From Paenibacillus cremeus (GTDB lineage Bacteria > Bacillota > Bacilli > Paenibacillales > NBRC-103111): 60,185 nt of DNA. Within the stretch, counting starts at the first letter, position 1; the number at the start of each line of letters is the position of its first letter. The position numbers were made by a program, and so were the translations under genes. Shown piece after piece: positions 25,468-33,432 of this stretch. The stretch is from NCBI RefSeq assembly GCF_007786445.1, contig NZ_VNJI01000048.1, positions 1 to 60,185 on the forward strand. Reading direction: 5' to 3'. The notes beneath the pieces were generated by a model. That model did not search any database. It was not told the origin of the DNA and worked only from the letters and a program-made list of their open reading frames with translations.

Positions 25468-25950
25468 TTAGTCACGACGCGCGCCGCGTCCGCCTCGCTT
25501 ACCCTCAGTGTTCTTCTTCAGGGACGAAATGCGGTCTTCGCTGTCCTTCAGGAAGCGCGCCATCTTATCTTCGAATGAAAGTCTGTTCGGTTGGGGAGGT
25601 CTTCCGCCGCCACGGCCACCACGATCGCCACGGCCGCCAAATCCGCCGCGGTCTCCACCGCCGCCGCCTTGACGTTCAAACCGAGCGGGTCTTGTTGGGG
25701 GTGCATCCACCGGCTTATCTACCGCTTGCTTGATCGATAGTCCGATTTTGCCGTCTTTGTCGACATTGATCACTTTCACGGTGACGATGTCCCCGAGCTT
25801 CAGATGATCGTTCACGTCTTTGACATAGTTGTCTGCAATCTCCGAGATGTGTACCAAACCGGTCACGCCCTCGGAAAGCTCCACGAACGCACCAAAGTGA
25901 GTGATCCCAGTCACTTTTCCTTGCAGCTTGCTGCCCACTTCAATTGCCAT
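25468..25950 (-). CDS. yabR: S1 RNA-binding domain protein (YabR) with Gly/Arg-rich tail
   Basis: Residues 1-75 form one S1 OB-fold (GSKLQGKVTGITHFGAFVEL, then GLVHISEIADNYVKDV and GKIGLSIKQA). Residues ~88-118 are a glycine/arginine-rich, RGG-like low-complexity stretch, and the C-terminal ~40 residues are charged and basic. The protein is probably RNA- or ribosome-associated; the target is unknown. At 160 residues it is longer than B. subtilis YabR (about 128) because of the RGG insertion. The ATG follows GGAGG. It has its own promoter and terminator. Confidence 0.92.
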   Translation of the reverse strand: MAIEVGSKLQGKVTGITHFGAFVELSEGVTGLVHISEIADNYVKDVNDHLKLGDIVTVKVINVDKDGKIGLSIKQAVDKPVDAPPTRPARFERQGGGGGDRGGFGGRGDRGGRGGGRPPQPNRLSFEDKMARFLKDSEDRISSLKKNTEGKRGGRGARRD

Positions 25951-25987
25951 AAAGTAAAATGTTCCTCCCTTAAATAGTTAAACACCA

Positions 25988-26012
25988 GAAAAAATCGGAG
26001 CTATGCCGATTA
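25988..26012 (-). terminator. Terminator after divIC, overlapping the yabR promoter
   Basis: On the minus strand, ATCGG and CCGAT pair around a seven-base loop and are followed by TTTTTTC. It lies about 75 bases after divIC. The first arm overlaps the -10 of the yabR promoter, so only read-through RNA from divIC can form the hairpin. Confidence 0.7.
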
Positions 26013-26037
26013 TAACTTACAGAGAAAATACGGTCAA
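26009..26037 (-). promoter_or_regulatory. yabR promoter (sigma-A)
   Basis: On the minus strand, TTGACC (26032-26037), a 17-base spacer and TATAAT (26009-26014) stand about 60 bases before yabR. Confidence 0.85.
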
Positions 26038-26086
26038 TATATGGTTTCGCCCAATCTTGTCTCGTGAATCATGGACCGAACACATG

Positions 26087-26416
26087 TTACTTTTGCGGCT
26101 TCGGGGCATAGAAGAGCGTCTCGCCTTGCTTCACGTAGTGAAGATCTTTACGAATGCGCTGCTCCACATACTCTGGATCGTTCAAACGGGTAATCTCTCG
26201 CTGTGTATCTGCACTCACCTGCTGCGCCTCGGCATACTTCTGACCCAGCGCGCTAACCTTCTCGCTGCGCTCATTCAGCTTCGCCTCTTGGTTCCACAAG
26301 GTTACCCCAGCCCAGCTCATGAACCCGGCCAGCAAAAGCAGGACCACTCGACGGCGGCGAAATGAACCGCGTGTTTTCGGTTGCGCTTGATTTGCTCTTG
26401 TCGCTGTTGCTTGCAT
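26087..26416 (-). CDS. divIC: Cell division protein DivIC (FtsB-like septum initiator)
   Basis: DivIC is a bitopic division protein that partners FtsL and DivIB at the septum. The 109-residue protein has a basic cytoplasmic N-terminus, one membrane segment (~residues 23-43, VVLLLLAGFMSWAGVTLW) and an external coiled coil (~45-85). The family C-terminal block DPEYVEQRIRKDLHYVKQGE is present. Start set at ATG 26416, preceded by AAGGAGG; a TTG 12 codons upstream lies before the Shine-Dalgarno. Position after yabQ matches B. subtilis. Confidence 0.94.
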   Translation of the reverse strand: MQATATRANQAQPKTRGSFRRRRVVLLLLAGFMSWAGVTLWNQEAKLNERSEKVSALGQKYAEAQQVSADTQREITRLNDPEYVEQRIRKDLHYVKQGETLFYAPKPQK

Positions 26417-26471
26417 GAACCGAATCCTCCTTGCCTTTCTAGAAGGGGTCAAAACTAGGCGCGACCACCCA

Positions 26472-27047
26472 TTAAAAAAGTCGCCGAACCCACGCGATGA
26501 TCCACCCTCCTGCCTTCTTCATCCAAACAGGAATGGGAAAACGTAACCGCCGTACCAGCGGGCTGACGAGCCATAACAGTAATTTCCACAAAGGGTAGAA
26601 CAATTGTATCATAATTTTGTACAGGAAAATAGCGGTAGCTAATAAAAATCCTAAAAAGATGACTACGACCCGATACAAGAAGAGGATTGGCTTAATGATG
26701 AACAGCTCAATCATTCGTTTGCCTATGCGAATCGTGGTCTGAACCACACGGATCATAAACTTGATGATTCCGATCATCGGACGGCTCAGCAGCCAGAAGT
26801 AAAATGAGATGCCGATCATGAGGCCAATGAAAATAAAAAACCGCACTTCTCCCCAATTGCTCTCATACAGCAGTTTAAAGATGACAATCGTACCGATGAA
26901 CCAATACAGCAGGTCGAGAACCGCTCGCAACCAAAAAGGCACTTTCAGCTGGCCAGAAAGCACCCGGTATACATCGAACAACCCTCCCAGGACGACGCCC
27001 CCTGCGTACATCATGCCGATCGTCATAAATTGAATTTGCAGCGTCAC
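26472..27047 (-). CDS. yabQ: Spore cortex biosynthesis protein YabQ
   Basis: A 191-residue membrane protein has three to four hydrophobic segments in the first ~110 residues (LQIQFMTIGMMYAGGVVLG, LLYWFIGTIVIFKLLY, FFIFIGLMIGISFYFWLL) and further hydrophobic stretches in the C-terminal half. In B. subtilis YabQ is needed for spore cortex formation and depends on YabP. The GTG start overlaps the yabP stop by four bases (GTGA), so the two are coupled. Confidence 0.9.
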   Translation of the reverse strand: MTLQIQFMTIGMMYAGGVVLGGLFDVYRVLSGQLKVPFWLRAVLDLLYWFIGTIVIFKLLYESNWGEVRFFIFIGLMIGISFYFWLLSRPMIGIIKFMIRVVQTTIRIGKRMIELFIIKPILFLYRVVVIFLGFLLATAIFLYKIMIQLFYPLWKLLLWLVSPLVRRLRFPIPVWMKKAGGWIIAWVRRLF

Positions 27048-27328
27048 TTAAAGAGCTTACCCAGAAATCCCTTGGTTTTGCCTTGGGAGTTTGCATCGAC
27101 GTAGGCCAGCTCGTTCACATATCCCTCGATTGCTACCAGCCCCTGCTCAAGACTGAGGTTTTTGATGTGTAAGTTTTGCCCCTTGATCATCAGAAAGCCG
27201 CATTCCGTTTCCAGCAAAAACTCTTCGCTGTCAAAGCTTTCGACGTTCATGACGCCGGATACCTCAAGCAGCTTGCGGTTGAGCATCTTAATTTCCTGAC
27301 GCTTCACTTTACCTGGATGTTCTACCAT
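27044..27328 (-). CDS. yabP: Sporulation protein YabP
   Basis: A small (94-residue) sporulation protein of the YabP/YqfC family, with LLEVSGVMNVESFDSEEFLLET and IKGQNLHIKNLSLEQGLVAIEG and ending in the conserved GFLGKLFK. It acts with YabQ in cortex assembly in B. subtilis; the mechanism is unknown. Start set at ATG 27328, with AAGGAGGGG about ten bases upstream. A TTG at 27379 would extend it beyond the family length without a Shine-Dalgarno. Confidence 0.92.
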   Translation of the reverse strand: MVEHPGKVKRQEIKMLNRKLLEVSGVMNVESFDSEEFLLETECGFLMIKGQNLHIKNLSLEQGLVAIEGYVNELAYVDANSQGKTKGFLGKLFK

Positions 27329-27466
27329 GGGTTCGATCCCCTCCTTGGCTTCGGGTATGCCTACCGTCTTCTGGCCCAAAGCTTGTTTTACTCTAAGGTA
27401 TGGGGGTCGTCCGAGGTTTAGAACAAAAAGAGGCCGAGCATCCGCTCCGCCTCCTGCTTCAACCGG

Positions 27467-27742
27467 TCACAAGGACCAGTTCTCCGTCTTGTTCATCTCT
27501 TCCTTCAGCAGCGTGTACATCTTGGCCGCGTCCTCCTTGCGGGTGGACTCGGATAACAGCTCCACGCGAACGGTCACCAGCTTCTGTCCGAACTGAACGG
27601 TCAGCTCGTCCCCTACCTTCACCGCGCTGCTCGGTTTCGCTTCCCGGCCATTGATCCAAACCCGTCCTTGCTCGGACACGTCTTTGGCGACGGTACGCCG
27701 TTTGATCAGCCTGGAAAGCTTGAGAAACTTGTCCAGCCGCAT
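27467..27742 (-). CDS. rqcP: S4-domain ribosome quality control protein RqcP (YabO)
   Basis: A 91-residue Hsp15-like protein with an S4 RNA-binding domain (MRLDKFLKLSRLIKRRTVAK, GRVWINGREAKPSSAVKVGD). In B. subtilis RqcP binds stalled 50S subunits and supports alanine tailing with RqcH. The start ATG overlaps the stop of the upstream HU gene (TAATG). A 140-base gap follows before yabP, with no promoter that I can defend. Confidence 0.94.
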   Translation of the reverse strand: MRLDKFLKLSRLIKRRTVAKDVSEQGRVWINGREAKPSSAVKVGDELTVQFGQKLVTVRVELLSESTRKEDAAKMYTLLKEEMNKTENWSL

Positions 27743-28014
27743 TACTTCACCGCTTCTTTAAGCTTGTTGCCTGCTTTGAACGCTGGCACCTTGGATTCTG
27801 GGATGCTTATTTCTACACCTGTTTGTGGGTTACGACCTGTCCGGCCGGAGCGCTTGCGCGTTTCGAACGTGCCGAAGCCGATCAGCTGCACCTTGTCACC
27901 ATTCGACAAAGCGTCCGTTACTTCGCCCAGGAAGTTGTTCAGAACGGACTCTACGTCTTTCTTCGTCATGCCGCTTTTTTCTGCGATGTTATTGATCAAA
28001 TCGGTTTTGTTCAT
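27742..28014 (-). CDS. hup: DNA-binding protein HU
   Basis: This 90-residue nucleoid-associated HU/IHF-family protein starts MNKTDLINNIAEKSGMTKKD and has the DNA-contacting beta arm (GFGTFETRKRSGRTGRNPQTG, split around residues 46-66) with the intercalating proline. HU bends and compacts DNA. The ATG follows GAGGAGG. In B. subtilis the HU gene hbs lies elsewhere; here it is between mazG and rqcP and overlaps rqcP by one base, so a nucleoid protein is coupled to a ribosome-rescue factor. It may be one of several HU paralogues. Confidence 0.95.
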   Translation of the reverse strand: MNKTDLINNIAEKSGMTKKDVESVLNNFLGEVTDALSNGDKVQLIGFGTFETRKRSGRTGRNPQTGVEISIPESKVPAFKAGNKLKEAVK

Positions 28015-28080
28015 GAATAAATTTCCTCCTCGTTTAATGACGCTAAACTAATGTATTCTTTGCCCCTCAGGAAATTCCTG

Positions 28081-29598
28081 CTAGTCTTTGTCGATTTTCA
28101 GAACTTTTTTTGCTTCCTGCCACAAAGATTCCATCTCTTGCAAATCAGTTTGGTCAAATTGTTTTCCCTTTAAACGCAGCTGCGCTTCAATATAGCCAAA
28201 TCGATCGAAAAATTTGCGGTTGGCCGCGGCCATCGCTTCCTCCGGGTCGACCTTGAGAAACCTCGCTAAATTGACCACAGCAAACAGCAGGTCGCCCAGC
28301 TCTTCCTGCTGCTCCGCCTTGCCGAAGCGCTCGATGGCTTCCTTCACCTCAGCAAGCTCGGACTCCACTACCGGCAGCACCTCCTCCAAGGTGCTCCAAT
28401 CGAAGCCGACCGACGCCGCTTTTTTCTGCAGCTTGTACGCCTTCATCAGCCCCGGCAGCTCGCGTGGAATGCCCGACAAGAGCGGCAGCGCGTCCGGATC
28501 AATGCCCTTGCTGCGCTTCTCCTCCGCCTTGATCTGCTGCCAGTTGCTCAGCGCTTCGTCCGCGTCCTCCGCTCGGACCTCACCGAACACGTGCGGGTGG
28601 CGGCGGATCAGCTTGTCGTTCAGCCCCCCGATTACATCCCATACGGTAAAGCCGCCATCCTCCGCCTCTATCTGCGAATGCAGCATGATTTGCAGCAGCA
28701 GGTCACCCAGCTCCTCACACATATGGTCCGGGTCGTCCTCTTCGAACGTCTCCAGCACCTCGTATGCCTCTTCGATTAAGTTCTTACGCAGGGACGCATG
28801 CGTCTGCTCGCGATCCCACGGACACCCTTCCGGGCTGCGCAAAATCTCCACAATCTCCTGCAAGCGTGCAAAGGTCCGGCTGCGAACCTGGTCCTGCTCC
28901 GTGCGCGGCACCCAAATCAAGGACAGATTGCCGTAGCCCTCAACTCGGTCCAGCTCGTACAGCGGTACCTCGCGCACCCGTTCTTCCCCGGCGACGCCGA
29001 GCGCATGACCGACCACTACCGGATATTCATCCGGGTACAGCTCCATCAGCGTCAGCTTCACATCGGACGCCGTGTAGGTATCGTACACTTGGCCGATCAG
29101 CGTATGCATGGCCGGGTTCAGGTTGCGCACGCTCAGGGCGGTGGCGTCCAGCAGCTGGAAGCCCTCGATCGGGTCGAAGCCCAGGCGCAGGAACGCCTGG
29201 TCGAGGAAGCTCTCCCCGCCCATCAAAGCGAGCACAATGCCTTCGCGCGGACAGCGCTCGCGCAGCAGCTGCACCGTCCGCTCCGCGACCATGGGATGGC
29301 CCGGTACCGCGTACAAGATTTCCGTGGCGGGCGACTGCAGCGCCCGCACGATCAGCTCCGCCGCAATCTGTTCATACACGGCCTCGAAGGCGTTATGCGC
29401 CTCGTAGACGGCATCGAACGTTTCGTAGCGGAGCCCGTGATGGTCGAGCATCGAGACCATCGGGTGGTCCTTGGTGCGCAGGTAGAGCGCACCCGTGCCT
29501 GCGCCGGCGGCCTGCAGCTTGCGCCAGGCGCCGAGCGTGAGTTGACTTTCGTCGCCGGTTCCGAGGCCGACGACGGTGATTTGCGGTTGCGTGGACAT
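28081..29598 (-). CDS. mazG: Tetrapyrrole methylase / MazG nucleotide pyrophosphohydrolase fusion (YabN)
   Basis: This two-domain protein has a SAM-dependent tetrapyrrole-methylase fold (residues ~5-220; QITVVGLGTGDESQLT, LYAVPGHPMVAERT) and a MazG NTP pyrophosphohydrolase domain (~235-495). The MazG metal site is in NLIEEAYEVLETFEEDD and CEELGDLLLQI, followed by a second related repeat near EELGDLLFAVVNL. The MazG half removes aberrant NTPs; the methylase half has no known substrate. Start placed at ATG 29598 (505 residues; B. subtilis YabN about 489), with AAAGGGG upstream. The preceding open frame is arginine/serine-rich antisense-like sequence, not conserved protein. Confidence 0.94.
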   Translation of the reverse strand: MSTQPQITVVGLGTGDESQLTLGAWRKLQAAGAGTGALYLRTKDHPMVSMLDHHGLRYETFDAVYEAHNAFEAVYEQIAAELIVRALQSPATEILYAVPGHPMVAERTVQLLRERCPREGIVLALMGGESFLDQAFLRLGFDPIEGFQLLDATALSVRNLNPAMHTLIGQVYDTYTASDVKLTLMELYPDEYPVVVGHALGVAGEERVREVPLYELDRVEGYGNLSLIWVPRTEQDQVRSRTFARLQEIVEILRSPEGCPWDREQTHASLRKNLIEEAYEVLETFEEDDPDHMCEELGDLLLQIMLHSQIEAEDGGFTVWDVIGGLNDKLIRRHPHVFGEVRAEDADEALSNWQQIKAEEKRSKGIDPDALPLLSGIPRELPGLMKAYKLQKKAASVGFDWSTLEEVLPVVESELAEVKEAIERFGKAEQQEELGDLLFAVVNLARFLKVDPEEAMAAANRKFFDRFGYIEAQLRLKGKQFDQTDLQEMESLWQEAKKVLKIDKD

Positions 29599-29677
29599 GG
29601 TCCGCACCCCTTTCTTTGGGTTCGGTGCTCCTAGCTGGATCTCATTCAAGACGAGCACTTCGTCAGAACAGATCCGG

Positions 29678-31375
29678 CTACCGGAGCAGCCGGAGTTTAC
29701 GCAGCCACGCGAGGGGCTTGCCCCGCAGCTGCGGCACGTGCGCCAGCTCGGCGGCCGACACGGCGCCGAGGCGCAGCATCGCGAGCGCGTACGCGAGCGC
29801 CCCGACGGCGACGCCGCCCAGCGTGACGACCGTGGCGAGGCCCCGAGGGGGCATCGCCACGGCACGTCCCGCCAGCGGTGCAGCGCCGTGCGTCACGGCC
29901 CAGAGGCCGAGCGCCATGATCCCGATGCTGAGCATCGGGGTCATGAGCGCGCGGCCGCTCGGGGCCGGGACGCCGGTGGCGCGCAGCGCGTGCGCGAGCG
30001 CGAGGCCGCCGGCGACGCCGTAGGCGGCCACGGCGGCCCAGGCGGCGCCGTCGATGCCGTAGCGCGGCACGAGCCACGCGTTGGCGGCCGCCTTGACGCT
30101 CGCCGCGAGCAGCAGGTAGACCGCCGGCGCCCGGACGGCGCCCAGGCCCTGCAGCACGCAGCTCGCGACGATGTTGACCGCCGAGAGCACGGCGGTGAGG
30201 GCCAGGACGGCCACGGACGCCGTGCCTTCCGCCGTCTTAAAAAACATTACATTCATCGGCTCCGCCAGCATCGAGAGCCCGACGGTCGCCGGCAGTCCGA
30301 TCAGCCAGGTCACCCGCAGCGACAGCCCGGCCCGGCTGCGGATTGCCTCGCGGTCGCCCCGCCGCTTTGCTTCAGCGATCGCCGGCACTAGGGCGGCCGA
30401 CATAGAGGAGGCGATCATCGCGACCAGCTGCACGAACGGCAGCCCGTGATTATAGAGCCCGAACTGATACAACGCGCTGGTTTCATCCAAGCCGGCGGCT
30501 TGAAGCTGTCGGGGAAGCGAGAAGGAATCCACCAGCGTCAAGATCGGCATCGCAATCGAGCCCAAGCAGAGCGGAATTGCATAAGCGGCGATCCGCTTCA
30601 GCAGCGCCCACTCCGCCCCGAAGCGCGAGCGCCCGCCCGATGCCGCCGGAGCTTCGTCGCTTGACCGTGCACTTCGAGCGGTACGCCGCGGATCCCTGCG
30701 CCAGTAGTACAGCATCAGCCCGAGCCCCGCGAGCCCGCCCGCCACGGAACCGAACGTCGCACCGGCGGCGATCCATTCCGGCCCGAAGCCGAAGTGCATC
30801 GTGATCATCAGCAGGATGAACATGGCTGCTACCCGGACGGTCTGCTCGACCACCTGAGACCATGCGGTCGGCCCCATCTCCTGAAATCCTTGATAATACC
30901 CCCGTAGCGCAGACAGCACAGGGACAAGCAGGAGGGCGAACGAAACGCTGCGGATGGCCGTTCCGGTTTGCGGCGCTCCCATCCATCGACCGATCAGATC
31001 AGCGCCGCCATATAATAGAGCAAAAAAGACAACACCCGTAACCATGAGCGCGGCCGACGCCACCCGAAGCACCCGGCGGGCTTCCTCATAGCGACCCTCC
31101 ACCGCATGCTCCGACACAAACTTGGAGACCACAAGCGGAAAACCCGCCGTCGCCAAAAACAAAATTAAAATATAGAGCGGATAAACCGCGTTATAAATGC
31201 CGAAGACCGCATCGCCGGCCACGTTTTGCAGCGGGATTTTCTGCATCGTGCCGATCAGCTTGGACACGACCGCCGCCAGCCCCAATACGGCTGCCCCTCG
31301 CAGCAGTGCGGATCCGGCGGGCTTCGGTTGATCCCGTCCCGCTTCCGCCGGGCCCCGCTCCTCTAGCCCATTCAT
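29678..31375 (-). CDS. spoVB: Stage V sporulation protein B, polysaccharide/lipid II flippase-like transporter
   Basis: A 565-residue MATE/MOP-superfamily membrane protein has about 14 hydrophobic segments, starting with ALLRGAAVLGLAAVVSKLIG and continuing through GIYNAVYPLYILILFLATAG. SpoVB is required for spore cortex and is thought to act in lipid-linked precursor export. Start set at ATG 31375 with AAGGAG seven bases upstream; ATG 31408 is the alternative. The 3' third is unusually G+C-rich (50 of 60 bases at 29941-30000), which produces long meaningless open frames on the other strand. Confidence 0.93.
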   Translation of the reverse strand: MNGLEERGPAEAGRDQPKPAGSALLRGAAVLGLAAVVSKLIGTMQKIPLQNVAGDAVFGIYNAVYPLYILILFLATAGFPLVVSKFVSEHAVEGRYEEARRVLRVASAALMVTGVVFFALLYGGADLIGRWMGAPQTGTAIRSVSFALLLVPVLSALRGYYQGFQEMGPTAWSQVVEQTVRVAAMFILLMITMHFGFGPEWIAAGATFGSVAGGLAGLGLMLYYWRRDPRRTARSARSSDEAPAASGGRSRFGAEWALLKRIAAYAIPLCLGSIAMPILTLVDSFSLPRQLQAAGLDETSALYQFGLYNHGLPFVQLVAMIASSMSAALVPAIAEAKRRGDREAIRSRAGLSLRVTWLIGLPATVGLSMLAEPMNVMFFKTAEGTASVAVLALTAVLSAVNIVASCVLQGLGAVRAPAVYLLLAASVKAAANAWLVPRYGIDGAAWAAVAAYGVAGGLALAHALRATGVPAPSGRALMTPMLSIGIMALGLWAVTHGAAPLAGRAVAMPPRGLATVVTLGGVAVGALAYALAMLRLGAVSAAELAHVPQLRGKPLAWLRKLRLLR

Positions 31376-31418
31376 GTTCATTCTCCTTCTGGCTCTCGCG
31401 CTCTCCATTCAACGCAAC

Positions 31419-31447
31419 ATTATACCGCATCTTCCGCACTTTTCCAA
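31419..31447 (-). promoter_or_regulatory. spoVB promoter (sigma-A-like)
   Basis: On the minus strand, TTGGAA (31442-31447), a 17-base spacer and TATAAT (31419-31424) lie about 45 bases before the spoVB start. Confidence 0.65.
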
Positions 31448-31483
31448 AGCGCCGCATCTAACGAGGACGCCCAACACGAAATA

Positions 31484-31525
31484 AGCCTCCCAATCCCTTC
31501 CGTTTACGGAAAGGATCAGGAAGCT
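31484..31525 (-). terminator. Terminator after spoVT
   Basis: A long hairpin (about 18 bp, CTTTCCG/CGGAAGG core around TAAA) lies 35 bases after spoVT. The 3' side on the minus strand is TTATTTCG, a weak T tract. Confidence 0.7.
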
Positions 31526-31558
31526 CTGCTGTTCACTCGTAGGTCTACCGGATGCGGT

Positions 31559-32101
31559 TTATTGCTCCATTTGCTTCGCAAGGAAGCCTGCCGCCGTTTC
31601 GGCCATTTTCAATTCCATCTGGCCCATCTTAATATTCTCGTCTTTATTAAGCAGAATCACCGAGCCAATGGGATCCCCGCCCGCTACAATCGGCGCCACC
31701 ACATACGAGCTGTAGGCTTCAGCAGCATCCTTGGTAATTTCATAAGAGCCCGCTCCGCTTTCCAGCGTCGCTTTGCGATTTTCCATGCACTGCTCCACAA
31801 TCGAACCGATCTGCTTCTCTAAGTAATCTTTTTTCGAGCCCCCGGCCACTGCAATCACGGTATCCCTATCCGAGATCATCGTAATATGATTCGTGCTTTC
31901 AAAGAGTGATTCGGCATATTCCTTGGCAAAATCCCCTAGCTCGCCAATAGGAGAATACTTCTTCAGAATGACCTCTCCGTCCCGATCCACAAAAATCTCC
32001 AGCGGATCACCTTCGCGAATACGTAGGGTACGGCGAATTTCTTTAGGGATTACGACCCTGCCAAGATCGTCGATCCGACGAACAATTCCAGTTGCTTTCA
32101 T
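31559..32101 (-). CDS. spoVT: Stage V sporulation transcriptional regulator SpoVT
   Basis: SpoVT modulates sigma-G-dependent genes in the forespore. The protein has an N-terminal AbrB-like swapped-hairpin DNA-binding domain (residues 1-50, MKATGIVRRIDDLGRVVIPK) and a C-terminal GAF-like domain (~56-178). Start set at ATG 32101 (180 residues; family about 178), with GTGAGG upstream. The longer frame overlaps the promoter. Its DNA-binding domain closely resembles that of AbrB encoded at 51091. Confidence 0.97.
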   Translation of the reverse strand: MKATGIVRRIDDLGRVVIPKEIRRTLRIREGDPLEIFVDRDGEVILKKYSPIGELGDFAKEYAESLFESTNHITMISDRDTVIAVAGGSKKDYLEKQIGSIVEQCMENRKATLESGAGSYEITKDAAEAYSSYVVAPIVAGGDPIGSVILLNKDENIKMGQMELKMAETAAGFLAKQMEQ

Positions 32102-32187
32102 AATTCTAGATGCCTCACTTTCCTTGAAGAGATGTACAGACTGGATGAGACTCTTTTGTATACAAATGGAGGGAATTCGACTAACCA

Positions 32188-32218
32188 TAGTATTCTTCGA
32201 TTCCCAGAAGCTTATACA
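32188..32218 (-). promoter_or_regulatory. spoVT promoter, sigma-G/F-like
   Basis: On the minus strand, TGTATA (32213-32218), an 18-base spacer and AATACTA (32188-32194) compare with the sigma-G consensus TGAATA and CATACTA, each with one mismatch. Known biology: spoVT is a sigma-G gene in B. subtilis. Confidence 0.7.
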
Positions 32219-32285
32219 CGTACTGCTGTGTGGCGCGGTCGTCTATGTATCGCTTGGGTGGGCCGCCGCTGTTTACATTATGTCC

Positions 32286-32326
32286 AAAAAAAAGAAAACA
32301 AAACAAGGCACCCCAAAGGGTGCCCT
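32286..32326 (-). terminator. Terminator after prsA
   Basis: On the minus strand, GGGCACCC TTTG GGGTGCC is followed by TTGTTTTGTTTTC and a further T run. It starts about 20 bases after prsA. Confidence 0.92.
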
Positions 32327-32346
32327 GGTAATATCTGACTACCGTC

Positions 32347-33432
32347 TTACTTCTTCGTCGTATCGGCTGCTGGAGCCGGGGATGGCGACGGCGAAGCCGG
32401 TGTAGCTGGTGCCGCAGGCGTTTCAGCCGGTTTTGGCAGGTTGTTGGTCTGAATTAAGGTCGGCAGCTCTTTATCTACAAAGTCGTAGACCTTTTTCTCT
32501 GCCGCTTCCGATTTAAGCTGATCCTTGACTTGGTCAAACGTTTTTGTCGTCCGGCTTTCCACCTTCATAATATGGTAGCCATACGTCGTTTCCACCGGAT
32601 CGCTGATTTTGCCGATCGGCAGCTCTGCCGCTGCTTTCTTGAATTCCGGCACCCATTGCGAAATGTCGGCATTCTCATACTTGCCGCCCTTATCCTTCGA
32701 GCCTGGGTCTTCCGAGTATTCCTTCGCCAGCGCGACAAAATCGCCGCCCTTGCTCAGCTTGTCCTGCACTTCTTTCGCCCGCTTCAAGGCATCATCCTTG
32801 CTCCGGGTTTCTTTGCCTGTCGCCGGATCGGTCAATCCGATCAGAATATGGCTAACCGTCGCAACCGTATAGCTGTCTTTATCTTGAGCCAGCTTGGCAT
32901 TGTAAGCATCCTGCACATCTTTATCCGTCACTTTGCTTTCTTCCGACACGATGGCCAGAACGCTGCGGTTCACGAAATCTTCAACATCTTTAATCGTCAG
33001 ATTCGCTTTTTTCAGCTGTGCATCCATGCCGCCTTCTTGCGAGTTGAGGAACGTCTTAATTTGCTCCATTTGGTCCTTCGACTGCTTGTCCGCTTCCGTT
33101 TTCGCCTTATCGTCCGCGCGGGAAGACAAGATTTTGAACGTCACGAGCTGCTTCATCATATCCTGCTGGAAGCCCGGATCGTCTTTGAATTGCGCATATT
33201 GCTGGTAGAAGAACATGTTAACCGCCAAAAACTTGTCGAACTCGTCTTTCGTTACTTTGCCTCCGTCTTTATACGTTACCAGGACATCACCCGGCTTCGC
33301 ATTCGACGTCGGCGCCGCCGCGCCCGTGCCCGCATCCGTCTTCTTTGTGCAGCCTACAATGGAAAATACCAATATGATGGCCAAAAGAGCGGTTAGCCCT
33401 TTTTGTATCGTCTTTTTCTTATTTCGCCACAT
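32347..33432 (-). CDS. prsA: PrsA-like foldase lipoprotein (peptidyl-prolyl isomerase)
   Basis: An exported lipoprotein that likely assists folding of secreted proteins at the membrane-wall interface. The signal peptide has a basic N-region, a hydrophobic core and lipobox SIVGC (Cys ~28). A SurA-like chaperone segment (~45-185) and a parvulin domain (~190-285; VSHILIGLTDPATGKET, KYENADISQWVPEF, GYHIMKVESRTTK) follow. The C-terminus is Ala/Pro/Ser-rich, probably unstructured. The ATG lies inside the mfd 3' end (14-base overlap). Second PrsA-type protein of the window besides the one at 9913. Confidence 0.92.
   Translation of the reverse strand: MWRNKKKTIQKGLTALLAIILVFSIVGCTKKTDAGTGAAAPTSNAKPGDVLVTYKDGGKVTKDEFDKFLAVNMFFYQQYAQFKDDPGFQQDMMKQLVTFKILSSRADDKAKTEADKQSKDQMEQIKTFLNSQEGGMDAQLKKANLTIKDVEDFVNRSVLAIVSEESKVTDKDVQDAYNAKLAQDKDSYTVATVSHILIGLTDPATGKETRSKDDALKRAKEVQDKLSKGGDFVALAKEYSEDPGSKDKGGKYENADISQWVPEFKKAAAELPIGKISDPVETTYGYHIMKVESRTTKTFDQVKDQLKSEAAEKKVYDFVDKELPTLIQTNNLPKPAETPAAPATPASPSPSPAPAADTTKK

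Noticed and set aside
27326..27344. GGGTTCGATCCCCTC on the plus strand equals the T-arm of the tRNA-Met gene, suggesting a tRNA fragment or attachment site.
   Set aside because: It is the complement of the yabP Shine-Dalgarno and start region (GGAGGGGATCGAACCC ATG). No other tRNA arms, integrase or matching second copy of an att site are present.
28764..30391. Long plus-strand and alternate-frame open frames opposite mazG and spoVB, rich in Arg, Pro and Ala.
   Set aside because: They are shadows of high-G+C coding sequence; the minus-strand genes have clear domains and Shine-Dalgarno sites.
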